DNA of 64,000 nucleotides from Eumeta japonica (lineage: Eukaryota; Arthropoda; Insecta; Lepidoptera; Psychidae): the NCBI GenBank assembly GCA_005406025.1, contig BGZK01001338.1, forward strand, positions 62,001 through 126,000, written 5' to 3'. A program made the position numbers and the translations under genes. Below are positions 52,120-64,000 of the stretch, in pieces. Within the stretch, counting starts at the first letter, position 1. Every line of letters starts with the position of its first letter. The notes below the pieces were generated by a model. The model saw only the letters and a program-made list of their open reading frames with translations. It ran no database searches and had not been told where the DNA came from.

Positions 52120-52680
52120 TTCAAATGCCTTTCAGTCCATTAAACAGGCGGCGGTTGTTGACGAAAATGAATCGCATACGCACAATCTGGCTCGAATGGA
52201 GATCCACTGAATCAGCGACCTCGGAATATTCCCGGTCCATTTATAGTCTTCGCGGGGCGAGATTACCACCGACAGCTGAACGCAGCACGTGCGAAAAGCC
52301 GTTACCAAAAGAGCTATAAGGTATTTTTCCGAATGCTGGACAACCGAATAAGTGGGTAAGCGACGTTTCAACGAGCACGAGATGAAAACGTTCAATGGGC
52401 TGCGAGACGATCGAATGATATGGTGTGGACGTTTAGTGATGAGAAGAGATTACCGCCAAATGAAGTATTGAGAAACCGTCACAAATGAAAGAAAGTATAA
52501 AGCTATTCGCTATTTGATGAGGTGATATAAAAAAAGCAGCTAAAAGCCCATAACCGCACATCCTGACGCCGAAACAAGAGATGGAAATCCGTCCCAAATA
52601 AACTGGTGATGGATTTAACGAGAAATCGCTAGTACCTCCGCGACTTCTTAGAATGCTTTTTTGATCACAGTTATTAGTGA
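52120..52680 (+). pseudogene. Possible Tc1/mariner-superfamily transposase relic
   Basis: A frame reads NAARAKSRYQKSYKVFFRML, then ARDENVQWAARRSND and MVWTFSDEKRL. The W-x-F-S-D-E-K string resembles the first catalytic Asp block of Tc1-like transposases. The sequence is full of stops, and the other catalytic residues cannot be assigned. Confidence 0.33.
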
Positions 52681-55511
52681 AAATAGTTCGATAGCGTTTA
52701 TTAAAAACGTTAAAAATTATCTATCACTCACTGTTGGCGGTTACGTCTCTTTGTCTATTTATCAATAACAATCAATAACGAGCAACGTTGTCAGATATCC
52801 GATTTAAATAGGGCTGACCGATGGAATCCCTTTATTTATTTATTCCGATAAGTCTAGTATTCATTGGGCAATATGATTGGAGCTTTTAGATTTTTTGTGA
52901 AATTGTGAAATTTTGTCTATGTATTTTACAGTACAGTACAACGAATAAAACGTATCAGTCAATTACAATTCAACTTTTATTACACTACACTTACTTGACC
53001 CGACAATACCTAAATTATCATAGTCAGAAGAACTGCTTGAATTCATATTAAAATTATTTCACATGGAAATATCACAATTGTCAGCATTTACTTTATATAT
53101 TACATTAAGCGAAAGGCCTCGGGCAGCATAAGAATAGCAAAAAGGTAACAATAAACAGTAAAAAAGTATATTGATCACATACTTATACATATTACGTTTT
53201 ATACATTGAAGTGTATATCAAGGAAGGCCAAGAGGCACCTAAATATGTCTTCTAATTTATGGTGTCAGAACTAAAAATGGACACGACAGAGAATAGCTGG
53301 AGAACGAACTGTCAGGATGACAAAATAAAAATTCCTAATTGTGTCGTAAAAAAGTGTACAAATTGCATTCGAAAATGTACAAAAAGAAAAGATGGTGTTT
53401 CTTATTTCCGATTACTTACGATTTTTTTTTTTAATTTTGTTTATATTGAACTCGAATAAAATTTTAACATTCGCGTAGCTGTAGTTGTACCTAGCACTCA
53501 ATAAATAAAATAAAAAAAAAATTAACGATTATGTCTTTTTTATTATTCGATTTTATAACTCAATATATTTCTGTGAGCATATCCCTATTTTCTACATGAA
53601 TGATTTTATTTATACTTTACCAAGAATTGCGTTGGTACAAGCCGCTATTTTATTTTATTTTCTTTTTCTGATAGAAATATGTAACTATTAAAATAAGAAA
53701 ATCATTAATTTTTAAAATTGTCAGACAGGGGGTACTAGTAAACTGAAAGAATTAATGAAAATATAATACACCCATTTTGCAAGAAAACGATGACGTGAAA
53801 TAATTAGGTATTCTTTATTTCTTTCTTAAATTTATTTTTTTATTACATTTTTTCTTATAACGTTAAAGAATGCCCTCTGGGTATCTTAAATGACTCAGTA
53901 TTTTAAGTGTATTATCTTACTGATATTACATTTTCAATAAAATTGACTAGTTGAGGTCGACGCTTCGCGCAATGCATATCTAACCGGCCATCAAAGACTA
54001 GAGATATGAGTCATTTATACATTTCATTCGACGTAAAAATTATAAACGTCAATGTTCATTATAATTGCTTGAACCAAAACGTTAAACCATTGACTTTATT
54101 CGTAGTGGGACAATATAACACTATGTTATATTGAAAAATAGTATAGTCTTCATTAATTTTATCACATAAGTACGTTCTCCGAATACATACAGCCTCTGAT
54201 AAGGCGGTCGTGATAAAAATAATTTGTTTCGGATGCCGCTCGCACGATCGTTTTCCTGAAAATCCCACGCCGAGACATCGAATTCGAAGACGAGAGCGTC
54301 ATAGACCGCCAGACGGATGCACGCGGGGACGCGAACACGTTCAGGTAGAAATCGGTAGGTAGCGTTACGATTAGGTATTGTAATGGATGCGGGCGGGTCG
54401 CGCGGGTCATTCGCTTTACATGTGAAAAGGCGATCGGGCCTTTTGTGATCGCTCGGTGCGCATGCGTCGTTATCGCGCGACCGTAACCGCCTCGTACCGG
54501 CGGCGACTCTTGCGGCTTCCAGGGCGCGTACGGCTTCGTGAATTTGATTCGATCGCGTCTAGACGGCGGAAAATCGGCGATTAGAGGAATTCGATGCGAA
54601 TAGTCCACGCGACATAAAACACTTCGTATTGGAAGTCCGGGAGGGGTACGTGTACGCATAACGCCCTCAAATCGATAGAATTGTCGCCGCCGGCATCAGC
54701 TTTGCTTCTATGAGAACACATCGCAGTAACGACCGCGGATTGTAAAAACCTACAATATACATAAATAACAGTACATCACTAATTTTTCATACGTAGTTAA
54801 AACTTTAACTTAACGTCGCGGAAATGAAACAAAACGAGTTAGTCGACATTTGAGAGATATGAAGTCCCAGATACCCACCGCTCTATGATCAAATCGCCGA
54901 CGATGTGACCGGTAGGCACCTAAGCCCTGGACATTAACGACCGACCTACGACATTATTTTATGGTCAATTAGATCTTCCATAATATACGGACCTGAGAAT
55001 AAACTGTCGTCTTACAGATCGTCTTAAATGTAAGTAGAATCGTCGACAATGAAATCGTGTTAGAAGATTCGATTCGAAATAAATGGGTTAAACACTTAGT
55101 TAAAGAAAAACATTATTTGACGATCTCACTGAATAACAAAATCCATAACATGTGTAATATTGGTCGTTGGCAGGCAAGAAATTAAACAAAATGATCAATT
55201 TTTCCTAATTTATCTGGAGCACAGGAAAAAGAACTAATTCAATAATTAAAGGTAACAAATTTTATAGATGGATAAGCGTAATAAAATTTTGTGATTTATT
55301 CAACTGAATGTTTATACACATTGCAACTAGTTCTACTTACACATTGTCTTTTTTTTAATATGATTTACGTATATTTGGACATCGCAAAATTTACCAACAT
55401 AATTCATTATAAGAAATAAAAAAAAAACATGAACTTCAAAGAAAACAATGCTGCATTTCTATGAAGACTTATTGTCGCCTAGCTCAACACACGCTTAAGT
55501 ATCTTTTATTA
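52681..55511. other. Intronic sequence with a GC-rich island
   Basis: AT-rich, with a GC/CpG island at about 54240-54660. The minus strand of that island is open for 165 codons (54162-54659). The frame is Arg/Pro/Ser-rich with no domain I know, and openness is expected at this base composition. Not called as a gene. Confidence 0.45.
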
Positions 55512-55613
55512 TCAATGTTTTTTTGAGTTTCTTATATACATACTTATTAGAAACTCAAAAAGCATTGAAATTGTTTTTATGCCTTTGAATACAAAGGCGT
55601 AAAAACAATTTCA
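55512..55613. repeat. Two adjacent near-perfect hairpins
   Basis: Hairpin 1 (55512-55568): TCAATGTTTTTTTGAGTTTC pairs with GAAACTCAAAAAGCATTGA around an AT-rich loop. Hairpin 2 (55566-55613): TGAAATTGTTTTTATGCC with TTTG pairs with CAAAGGCGTAAAAACAATTT around AATA, a 22-bp stem with one G-T type difference. They share a few bases at the junction. The 4-nt loop of hairpin 2 argues against an ordinary microRNA precursor. Confidence 0.75.
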
Positions 55614-55893
55614 GCAAATGAAACTGTATAACGATACCATGCGGAAACTTGTCAAACGGCGTGCGATAACCCAACAAAGGGCGTACACGCAACCTAAATA
55701 CTAGAACTTGTTTTCTTTACTTGTGATGCTTAAAGCTGTAAATGTTAACTTTCTACTGGTGCTCCAATTCGAATAGCGTATTTGTGGTGATTTTTTTAAC
55801 TAAAATTTCCAGAATAAAAAATCTTCTATTGTACAATTAAAACGACCGCAATAATATTAACTTACGCCTATTTCCCAGAAGATTAGACAGAAA
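55614..55893. other. Intronic sequence
   Basis: AT-rich, nothing recognised. Confidence 0.5.
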
Positions 55894-56100
55894 CTAGAGA
55901 TTTCCAATGGTACGACCTTTGCATATCTCTCTTGCCTCACTGGCATCCATAAATCTTTTTATGCAAGCTCGTCGGTTTCGGGTGTTTAAAATTTGGCCCT
56001 TTTCTAATATGTCTCCAATATGGTCTGCATAGGATTTTCTAGGGCAACCCTTGCCGACCTTTCTTTCACACATTCGCTCTATAGATTTGTTAACTACCAA
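55894..56100 (-). pseudogene. LINE reverse-transcriptase tail relic
   Basis: An open frame of 68 codons reads RMCERKVGKGCPRKSYADHI, then GDILEKGQI, RNRRACIKRFMDASEAREIC and KGR. The pattern, a GRPRxSWxDxI-like stretch followed by a helix ending in A-R-x-x-W/C-R, matches the C-terminal tail of several non-LTR retrotransposon proteins. The start Met is probably fortuitous. No upstream reverse transcriptase core is visible in the adjoining DNA. Confidence 0.45.
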
Positions 56101-59100
56101 TAACTATATTGATCACATATAACTACCGTCCATGCACTTCGCAGCCTATGTTACTGTATTATATAATTATACTTCACAACTCTCGTATATTGGAAAATTT
56201 AAAAGTATTTCTTTTTTGTTTATGGATACACCCTTAGCTACTTTTCGAACGCTATTCCTGAAAATGAATAAATAAACAGTGGCTACACCGTTTAGAAAAC
56301 CATCGTATAAGTTTCTTGCTAAAAGCTTCATAACTTACGGCACTGTTCGCGTTACAGGATAGTCAAGAGACACGTACTTAGGTCACATCCACGTGCGCTA
56401 CTACTAAAGTGTATCTCTTGTTGCAAAACCAATACTCATGTATTTACTATATTACCGAAAAGCACTAAATAATAGCTAACCGTGCCGTGTTGTAGTACGT
56501 TTTTCTATATAAGGGCTTTCTATACTCCCCGCCCGCGCACGTCCGGCCCTCTCCTACCGTGCGCTATACATTTTCTTCGCATTTTCCCTTCCCCTCTGCG
56601 AGAGAGGCGGGTCCTACGTAGGGCCGCCCAATCTGCCAGACGCGTCTATTAATATGTTCAAATCGACTATTCAAGAGCATTAGTTACTGTATACAATGCG
56701 TGAATATATCTGAAATCTGTTCTTCACTTCACTTGAATACAGAAACATTGATAAAGTGAAAGATATGGAAAATCGCAGAACTAAATAGGCGTGATTCTAG
56801 ATAAAGAACGTTAAATAATTAGTAACGTACTTGATATAAATATAACAACAGCTTATAATATGTCTATAGATTAAACTTATGTAGTGTATGCAAAAGAGTC
56901 CATTGTTCGGATCTCTGCATGTACCGTCGTTATTTCATAGTTACGATTTCATGTCTAGACTATTTTTTGAAGTAGTCAAATAGATAGAATTATAAAGAGC
57001 ACTAATTTCAGATATTTAATTCATAAATTCGCCCATGCAAGTACTCAGTGATTAATTTTAATATATTCACCCGGTCAGATACAACTGGGTAACAACACAG
57101 ACTTTCACATCTTATTCTTCATTTCTTTTGCATTTATCTAAGTTTATTCATACTCTTAAACAAAGAACATACTTTGTGCAATTTGTTTGCTTTATTACAT
57201 TAAGCTGTAATAGTGAATATAGATTATTAAAATATAATGCAAACCGAACAATTTCAACCCCTTATCGATAATATTAAATTGCTTTCGCAAGTTATTATCA
57301 CCCTACTGCCGAGGCAAAGCCGTACAGGAACATTTATTTCAGATGGAAGGGCTCGAAGGAACGTCGGAGCACGACTTGAGGGACAATTGATCGATGACAC
57401 CCTTGAATTTTCTAGTCCATCTTTTGGGAATTTCAGCATAATGTAAGACATACCGACAAAAAATTATTTCGTTTGTTTTCGCCGTTATTACTAGCCGTCG
57501 ATTTCCATTCCTTATGGCAGGTTTGCTTCACGACGACTTTGGGTCAGCTATCAAAAATGCACACCATTTACTAATACTTTCCAAAGAAATTTGTAACATT
57601 GCACGTGATGTTCGTGAATGACGTCGCGTTGGTTTCTATAAAGCGAGTCCATTCACAGCCTGTAAAAAGTGATTTCCCGCTTTGTGCCTCGGAGAGCACG
57701 CAAGTCGCCGGCCCGACGTCGTTACAGCATCCGTGACAACTATCTGCACTATCTCGATGGTATCGTCTGTAATGAGGTGATAAAAAAAAAACATTATAAC
57801 TGATACCTACTAATTTGATATAAACAAAGCTTCGTCGTCTTATCACTTTTATTTTTTTAATATGATTTATAAACTCGCGACTATTTCTCGGAAGGCAGAG
57901 CCACACGTCTTCGCATATTTCTTGTACTTTACCGCCATCCGTCGATAGCTGCATGCGAGCCCGCCCACGTCGAGTGCTAAAACCTTGGCCCTTCTTTAAA
58001 CACGCGAGTCGACAACGACTATATTCAATGTGATAAGTCCGAATGTACGTATGTCGTATTTTTGAAGCAGGTAGGTGCACGCAGTTGGGCGCGGTGCGTG
58101 CGCAGACGCGGCCGGCGGTCGTCGACCAGCCGCGCACAAAGCGCCCGCAGCGTGTCGGGTGTCGCTTTGTCTTTGTACCTACATACGCACTGCGTACACC
58201 GTCCAGTCTTTTACTAAACACAATAATGAAGGCGTACTAAATAGATCATACACGGTGTTGTTTGAAGTCTTTCTCTCGATTTTAAAGCCTTTTCCGTTAA
58301 GCTGATAGAGTTAGTTTTGTCTAATTTTGTCTTGTCGTCGGAATCAAAATGCGTGCATACGATAAAACGTTAAAGATTGTGATTGCCCATATTTTATACT
58401 GCCCTACTTTACAGAAAAACGGCTGCGGAGGGAATGCAGATGCCAAAACAACTACATAACATTATCTGTCTGTTTTTTCATTCGCGCATTGTTAGAAAAT
58501 ATCTAAACGTATCTGCTAACATAGCCATTTTTATTTTATGACAGCTCGAATTTCAGGTAACAACTTTTAAGCTACTAATTGATTGCTTTAGGAAAGCAAC
58601 GGGGCTGCTCACTGGGTGCTATGACGACGAACTTAATGGATTACTTTCGTTTTGACAGTGAGGTAGTCGACGGACATTTCCAAAACAAAAGGATGCTATT
58701 TCCAACGTATCATAAATTTCAGCAACATAATCCCAATATTTAGTGTGACGTAACAACTAGTGATCATGAACATTTCGATAAATATAATAAAAGAAAAATA
58801 AAACGTAAGTGCCATCGCAAGAATTGTATTTAAAATATATATTAAAAGTAATCAGCGAACGACAGTACGACCACTGCCAAGTTGACGAAAAATATTGTTA
58901 GCTACCTTAAATATAATACGCCCATACAATAAATACCGAGTCAGCAGTGCCGACGACTGTCCTTTTCAGTGCTGTGTGTTCAAATAGGAACGTCAATAAT
59001 TTCTATTGCTCTATTTAAGTACACATATCATACATTAATTCTTCTTGAGGGATAATTGCTTTACGAACGAGTGGATTTTTTTAAGTACTCCAAATTCTTT

Positions 59101-59121
59101 AAATATTTTATAACGTGTCGA
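56101..59121. other. Intronic sequence with a GC-rich island
   Basis: A GC-rich patch at about 56520-56640 is preceded by CTATATAAGGGC, a TATA-like string. A GC-richer segment at about 57640-58180 lies within the longest stop-free stretch of the window (57571-58221, minus, 216 codons). That frame has no known domain, runs into AT-rich low-complexity codons, and is not called as a gene. Confidence 0.4.
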
Positions 59122-59707
59122 TCAGAATGGCGGTACAAGGTCAGCATTTACGGTTATGATAAGCTATAGATTTAGTACCTTGTTAGCACTATTTAGTACC
59201 TTTCATCCTAGAATTAGTATCTGCCTATTTTCAGAGATATCTAAAATTAAAAAGCCCCGCCATTTTGACGTCAGGATGGCGGGACATCTTGTTCTCATTG
59301 TTTGAAATTATATGCCAGTTACTCGATATTTAGTACTAAACATATATGAAATCCGCGTCGAGTATTCGTCGATACAAAGTGCATCGCCATTCTTACGCTA
59401 GTTCAATGAACGAAACTAACAAGAAACACCTGAAATACTAGAAATGTCGTTAAACAGCAATCTAGTACCTAACTAGTACTATTTAAAACTTTCCGTCCAG
59501 AAATCAGTACCTACAGAAATATTCAATATTTAAAATGTCCCGCTTTTCTGATATCTTCCTTTACATTTGAAAACATTTTTTACATTTCAAAATGACTAGG
59601 AGTTACTACCGTTTTTATACATAAACATATATGTAATAATACTAATAAGGTATTAAATCTATATCTTGATTACGACCCTAAATGCTGACCTTTTTAGGTC
59701 ATTCTGA
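59122..59707. mobile_element. 586-bp MITE with about 60-75 bp terminal inverted repeats
   Basis: The left end TCAGAATGGCGGTACAAGGT and the complement of the right end, TCAGAATGACCTAAAAAGGT, continue in parallel through GGTCAGCATTTA, TATAGATTTA and ACCTT followed by TTAG. The interior carries a diverged direct duplication marked by TAGTACCTT...CTATTT at about 59170-59290 and 59460-59570. There is no ORF. No certain target-site duplication. Confidence 0.8.
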
Positions 59708-61229
59708 CTAACACTTTTATAACTAACGAACGAAAGATATTTTTTCAATATGAATTTATATATTTTGTGTTCAATGTTATTTGCAAGAAAGAAAACTTTG
59801 ATAAATAATGATAATGGTGCCTACAATGAAAATGAATGTAGTACAAGTTTAGATTTTTTTTCCTATCCTTCCGTTTGTCACCGCGAGCGTTCGGGTGGCG
59901 CGCACGAAATCGCGTCTAGGGGCGCAGACTGGTTACGTAACAAGTTATGGCGCGGGCACCCGCCGCCGCCAGTAGCCTAATTCATGCTTTGTCATGCAAA
60001 GAACATTTGCTGCCTTCGACGCTAAGAAATGGCGGGAGAATCGATAGCTGACCTTTGCAAAATTAAAATCCTAACTAAAACTTTTTTTAAATCTATAAAA
60101 CCGCCTGAGATGTATATCTTATATTTTGTTTATAAAGTGAGTATACCGTATTTCTTTCATAAAACTTTTTGCATAATGTTATTTGCTAACTTGTCTTTTC
60201 TTTTCTAGGTCAAAGGAAAATACCCCATAGGTTTTGGTGATCAATTATCTGGTATAACAATACGTAATTTAAAATCAGCTATAACATTTTATTTCGTTTG
60301 GTTAGTAAGGACTCAAAATGTTTCAGTCTTATGGGTTAGGAACCTAGTTATTGAACATTCACTTCAACTTCATACCTCTTACTTTTTTTTCTTATTTGAT
60401 GGAATAAACCCATAAGGACTCCATTTTTTCTTTTTGAGATACCATAGAAGCTAAGAAAGTAACCTCGAAAACACAACATGAAGTTGCAATAATAATATTA
60501 GCAAAAAGTAAACACGAGTAGGTATAAGTTTACTCTGCAATATTAACTTTTTGAGCCTAATAAAGTTAGGACATAGATAATCGCCTTAATCAAGGTATTG
60601 ACATTTCCCTTATTTATTGAGACAACTCCTTATCTAAAGTGCAACGCTAATATCGATTATTATCAATTTATTCTAAATCTCAATTTATCTTCATTGTAGC
60701 AAAAAAAAAAGAAATACGATTTCAGTGCATTGCGATATTAGTTACACTTGTAATGTTAAGTGAACCAAATGGATGACATCTTTGACTTGTTATTTAAATT
60801 GTGCAAATGTCTTAAAATATCGAAAAATTGGGAGCCCTTGACGCAGTTGCTCTCCTTCTTAAAAAAATATTTTTTATATGTATATTATAATTTTGTGCAT
60901 TTTTTCCACAATTCTTTTATCATTCCCTATTTTTGATCAGTTGAAAAATAACCCAGCTCAAGAGTGAAATGCCGCCTTTATCAAATGAAACCGATCCATC
61001 CTTAACGTTTCCTTGCATCCAGGTTGTTGTCATGTTTTTTTGTTACTTCACTCTGCATTAAGCATATGCAGATTTGAGTAAAAATGCAGTCTTCTTGCCT
61101 TCCTTCGGTCTATCGACCCCTTGCAGGTTAGCAGTATACAGTTTGCGGGGTGTGAACGACCATTTTCATCCAGATCCGAGTGGTACAGCGTAATGTGCTC
61201 TTCGAAGCACGGAGCAATTGGCTCGATCA
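59708..61229. other. Intronic sequence
   Basis: Mostly AT-rich, with a short GC-rich patch at about 59880-59970. An acceptor-like TTTTCTTTTCTAG at about 60195-60209 on the plus strand is not followed by recognisable coding sequence. Confidence 0.45.
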
Positions 61230-61352
61230 GCGGGCCTAGCATGACGACCTAGACGAGTCTCTGTATAGGACTGTCCCTTTTGCTCATCACATTGACGCAA
61301 CAAGGATAGCCCTATAGCGAGACTCTTGTCTAGAGCGTCATGCTAGGTCCGC
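61230..61352. mobile_element. 123-bp hairpin MITE
   Basis: Left GCGGGCCTAGCATGACG is mirrored by right CGTCATGCTAGGTCCGC. Pairing continues through CTAGACGAGTCTC against the complement of GAGACTCTTGTCTAG, and TATAGG against CCTATA. The arms of about 50 nt enclose about 20 unpaired bases. No coding capacity; the whole element can fold back on itself. Confidence 0.8.
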
Positions 61353-64000
61353 AGAAGTTAAAAACTTATTTGCCTGTCTGTCGTCATAGTTCGCACTCAG
61401 CAACCCCCGGATTCCAAAGCAACGCGCCGACCACTTGGCGTCGCCGACCGCTCATATTACGCCACTTGTCGAACGTGCATATTCTTTTTGAGGACGGGAA
61501 TTACGAGAACGATGAGTAACGTTCGGACAGGGCAATGCGAGCAGCCTTCCGACTGACGCCACGTCATCTATGACGTCAAACCACGTGGCGGATAAATAGA
61601 AATTCCATTTTTGCAAGTACTAGGTGGGAGTCTGAATTTAAAATAAGTACTATAAAGCAGTATTTCAAATTTGGCTCACCCAACTAACATTCAAAAGGGA
61701 GGGCTTTCCTCTTATTCGTGTAGATTTTAAACTCGCAGGTAATCGATAATCTATGATGTGACGCAAAGAGGCCAATAGAAGGGCAGAGTTAGATGAGCGG
61801 CTGAATCCGAAATTGCTATTCATAGGTTTACACGCGGTGACTCCAACACGATCCATGTTGGATTCAGGGCAGACATCTTTCTTCTTTCTTGTGCTGTTAA
61901 CGCGTACGATAGCGAGAATGTACGACGTCACACCGCGTGGAAAGTAGAAACTTCATCATCATTTATCTTAATCATCATACATAAGACGGACGTCAGGTTT
62001 GAAATTGTATTTATAACTTTTGTGCAGTGACTCCGTCACTATTCAGAAGTTGGAGAACTTCCTCACGTATATGGGATATCCAAATATTCTCACAGGAGAG
62101 TCGAGTGGAGAAGATACTTCGACGAGTTCAAAATAATTCTCCATTTCTGATCGCGAGGAAGAACTTTTTCTAGAGTGAATCACCGCCGCAGTGACAATGG
62201 AAAAATGCGAAATCTTTGTAGATCTACGGCTTCGGCATTTATAGAATAAAATATTCTTCAATTAATAAAATACAGTTTTGTATATCACTAAAACAATATT
62301 TACTTAAATACGGAAAATTATTTTGTTAAATATACAGTTTTAACGTAATTTTTTTAACACCAATAAAAAGTTATTTGAACTAAAATAAATTATATACATC
62401 AACGAAATTACTTCGAAAAATCCAAAGAGTATAAACAAAATTGAATCACATAAATTGCTGTAATAAATATGTATTTTATTTTTACAATATCATGTGAAAT
62501 AATAAATAATCCTTAGCTATTACATATTTCTATTAGGTTCACCGATTACAGTCTTATAATAAAGCTGACAAGTACCTTAAAAGTACTAATTATGACATAC
62601 TATACTTTTAATACCAGAAAATTCTAGAATATTTTTCGGTGTTATTGAATCGAATATAATATAATTATCACTTTCCGCGATATTTGCCTTAAAATATTCT
62701 TCATAACCTACTATTAATTTATTACACTATATATATAAAGAATAACAGAAAATAATACACACATTTATACAAAAGAACATCATTTATAACATATACAACG
62801 CTTTTTACAGAACACCGAGAATATTTCCAGGAGTAACACATTTGTTACTAATTATCCTGTAAAAGCTAACCAAACGAAATAAATTAAAAAGTAATGAAAT
62901 CCTACGAGCAATTGACAATAGCATAGTTTATTTACAATATCCAATCGGCACACCGCGAGCTTACTACACCTTGGACGAATTGGCGTGACGAGTGAAGACC
63001 GATCTGCGCGTATGTATGGTGAGTCACAGCACGCTGCGAACGTCATTCGAGACAATACATTTCCTTTTCCTAACACGAGATCATGTCAATTAAAATTTCT
63101 TGGAACAAATACGTCAGTGATATTAATCCAAATTTATAAGAATTATAAGAAAAAAAGAACGAAATCGATTACCTATTTTCATTCGAATATGTCGTGTCGT
63201 TTTAAATGACAATCATTTGAAACAAAATAATATTTTTTAACAAATTCAGAGAGAAAAAAAATCAGCATTTTGATTCCATATGGCCGACGTGAGGGATACC
63301 GTGGCGACTTTAATTCAACATAACCCGGTCAACCATCTCCGGTTGGCCGGCACATGTAAAGGTTGCCCAAGGAAAAGGGTGAACGGAATGCGCGTGCCCT
63401 AACAAAAGATGTAAAAAAATGTTAGTATGCTCATATACAATAATCGCAGTGATCCACAATTCGAGGCCTGTGAACATACAGAGAAATATCATACGTACGC
63501 AATGTGCAAAACAAACATCCGTAGGCATCTGGTTAGCGCATCGAAGACATCAGCTCTTCCAATGTTTAAAGACCGGGATCCGGAAGGAAATTCTCAGTTC
63601 AAAAGCCGACGTCGGTGCTATTTACGCCACGATCGGTAAATTCAAAAACCTTCATACGTTTTCCTTTTATTCGGCCGATGGCGCGATCGCCGATAAAACT
63701 TACGGAGCTGATAAACGTCGAACTGACGTAAATCGCGTATGGTATAACGCACGAAACTCTGCCGCTCCGAGTTGCCTGCGAATGTTGCAGTGCGCGGGTA
63801 TAACGCTTCACGACCCTTCCCTCTCCTCCCCGCGTTCGTATATTACGCCATTGGGACGCTGTTGTGGCTAACTTCACAGCGGCAGTTTCGTACGTTGTAT
63901 TGCACCATCCATCCGAAGCTACTCGTACAACCAATCGGAGTGCGGAAAAGCTTTGGATTGTGTTTTAATAAAATAACTGTAATATTTTCGCTTTGATGTT
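61353..64000. other. Intronic sequence to the window edge
   Basis: GC-richer stretches lie at about 61400-61600 and 63600-63850. The first ends with clustered ACGT-core motifs. The frames open at 63419-63934 on both strands show no family I know. The exon encoding the first half of the RRM was not found. Confidence 0.45.
61554..61600. promoter_or_regulatory. Cluster of ACGT-core (CRE/E-box/UPRE-like) motifs
   Basis: TGACGCCACGTCA, a perfect CRE TGACGTCA (61571-61578) and the palindrome CCACGTGG (61581-61588) occur within 40 bp, just before GATAAATAG. These match bZIP and bHLH binding cores. Function is inference. Confidence 0.3.

Larger units (their letters stand above)
1..64000 (-). other. 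Rbm24: Inferred span of an RBM24/RBM38-like gene (partial at both ends)
   Basis: Two minus-strand exons of one RNA-binding-protein gene, 46772-46898 and 4068-4137, join in phase across an intron of about 42.6 kb. The first half of the RRM (RNP2 and the start of RNP1) should be upstream, at higher coordinates. I searched the minus strand from 46.9 to 64 kb by eye and did not find it. The C-terminal Ala/Tyr/Gln-rich exons should be at lower coordinates and were not found in 1-4067. The window is therefore inferred to lie wholly within the transcription unit. Vertebrate RBM24/RBM38 and nematode SUP-12 bind mRNA to control splicing and stability, notably in muscle; that role is family knowledge, not shown here. 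The symbol is by homology only. Confidence 0.8.

Noticed and set aside
52125..52319. 64-codon frame as a small gene
   Set aside because: It sits in a stop-riddled stretch with Tc1-like traces in another frame; more likely transposon debris.
54401..54560. Candidate first-half RRM exon in the GC-rich island
   Set aside because: A GGCTTC-type string and nearby GC-rich text looked promising, but no frame gives an RNP2-like FVGGL or GKSRGYGF.
63520..63600. tRNA-like TCTGGTTAGCGCATCG stretch
   Set aside because: No matching B box or cloverleaf arms could be drawn.

Overview
This is intron-dominated animal genomic DNA, AT-rich overall with short CpG/GC-rich islands. I read it as insect, most likely Lepidoptera. 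The reasons are the repeat content (mauritiana-type mariner relics, an RTE-type LINE tail, a Helitron-like segment, and several copies of the dispersed repeat ending in ACGGAACCCTA) and an RNA-binding-protein exon of insect type. Nothing looks prokaryotic: there are no operons, and almost all stop-free stretches are short and lack family features.

The one host gene I can support is an RBM24/RBM38 (SUP-12) family RNA-binding protein on the minus strand. Two internal coding exons are visible. Exon A (46772-46898) encodes the C-terminal half of the RRM. Exon B (4068-4137) encodes the alanine-rich linker that follows it. Exon A ends in phase 1 and exon B enters in phase 1, so the frames join, and both have AG acceptors and GT donors. 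The intron between them is about 42.6 kb. The upstream exon with the first half of the RRM should lie beyond the right edge, and the downstream exons beyond the left edge. The whole window is therefore inside one large transcription unit.

Layout from left to right: 1-4067 is the start of the intron after exon B, with a SINE-like element and CpG-rich patches. 4138-46771 is the giant intron. It holds a family of roughly 400-760 bp dispersed repeats (11.7, 12.5, 15.6, 37.0, 41.6 and 43.8 kb), a long-TIR MITE (10.05 kb), a compact MITE (17.9 kb), an RTE LINE tail (21.3-21.6 kb), a mariner relic (21.9-22.3 kb), a Helitron-like segment (22.4 kb), a small conserved-looking repeat ORF (29.7 kb) and a decayed non-LTR reverse transcriptase with a triplicated tail (39.0-41.0 kb). 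46899-64000 is the intron upstream of exon A. It holds a second mariner relic (47.7 kb), an inverted second copy of the 10-kb MITE (49.7 kb), a possible Tc1-like relic (52.1 kb), twin hairpins (55.5 kb), a LINE tail relic (55.9 kb), a 586-bp MITE (59.1 kb) and a 123-bp hairpin MITE (61.2 kb).

I found no tRNA, rRNA, CRISPR array or complete autonomous transposon, and no convincing undescribed multi-gene system. The most informative points are the RBM24-type gene structure, the giant intron, and the set of small inverted-repeat elements inside it.
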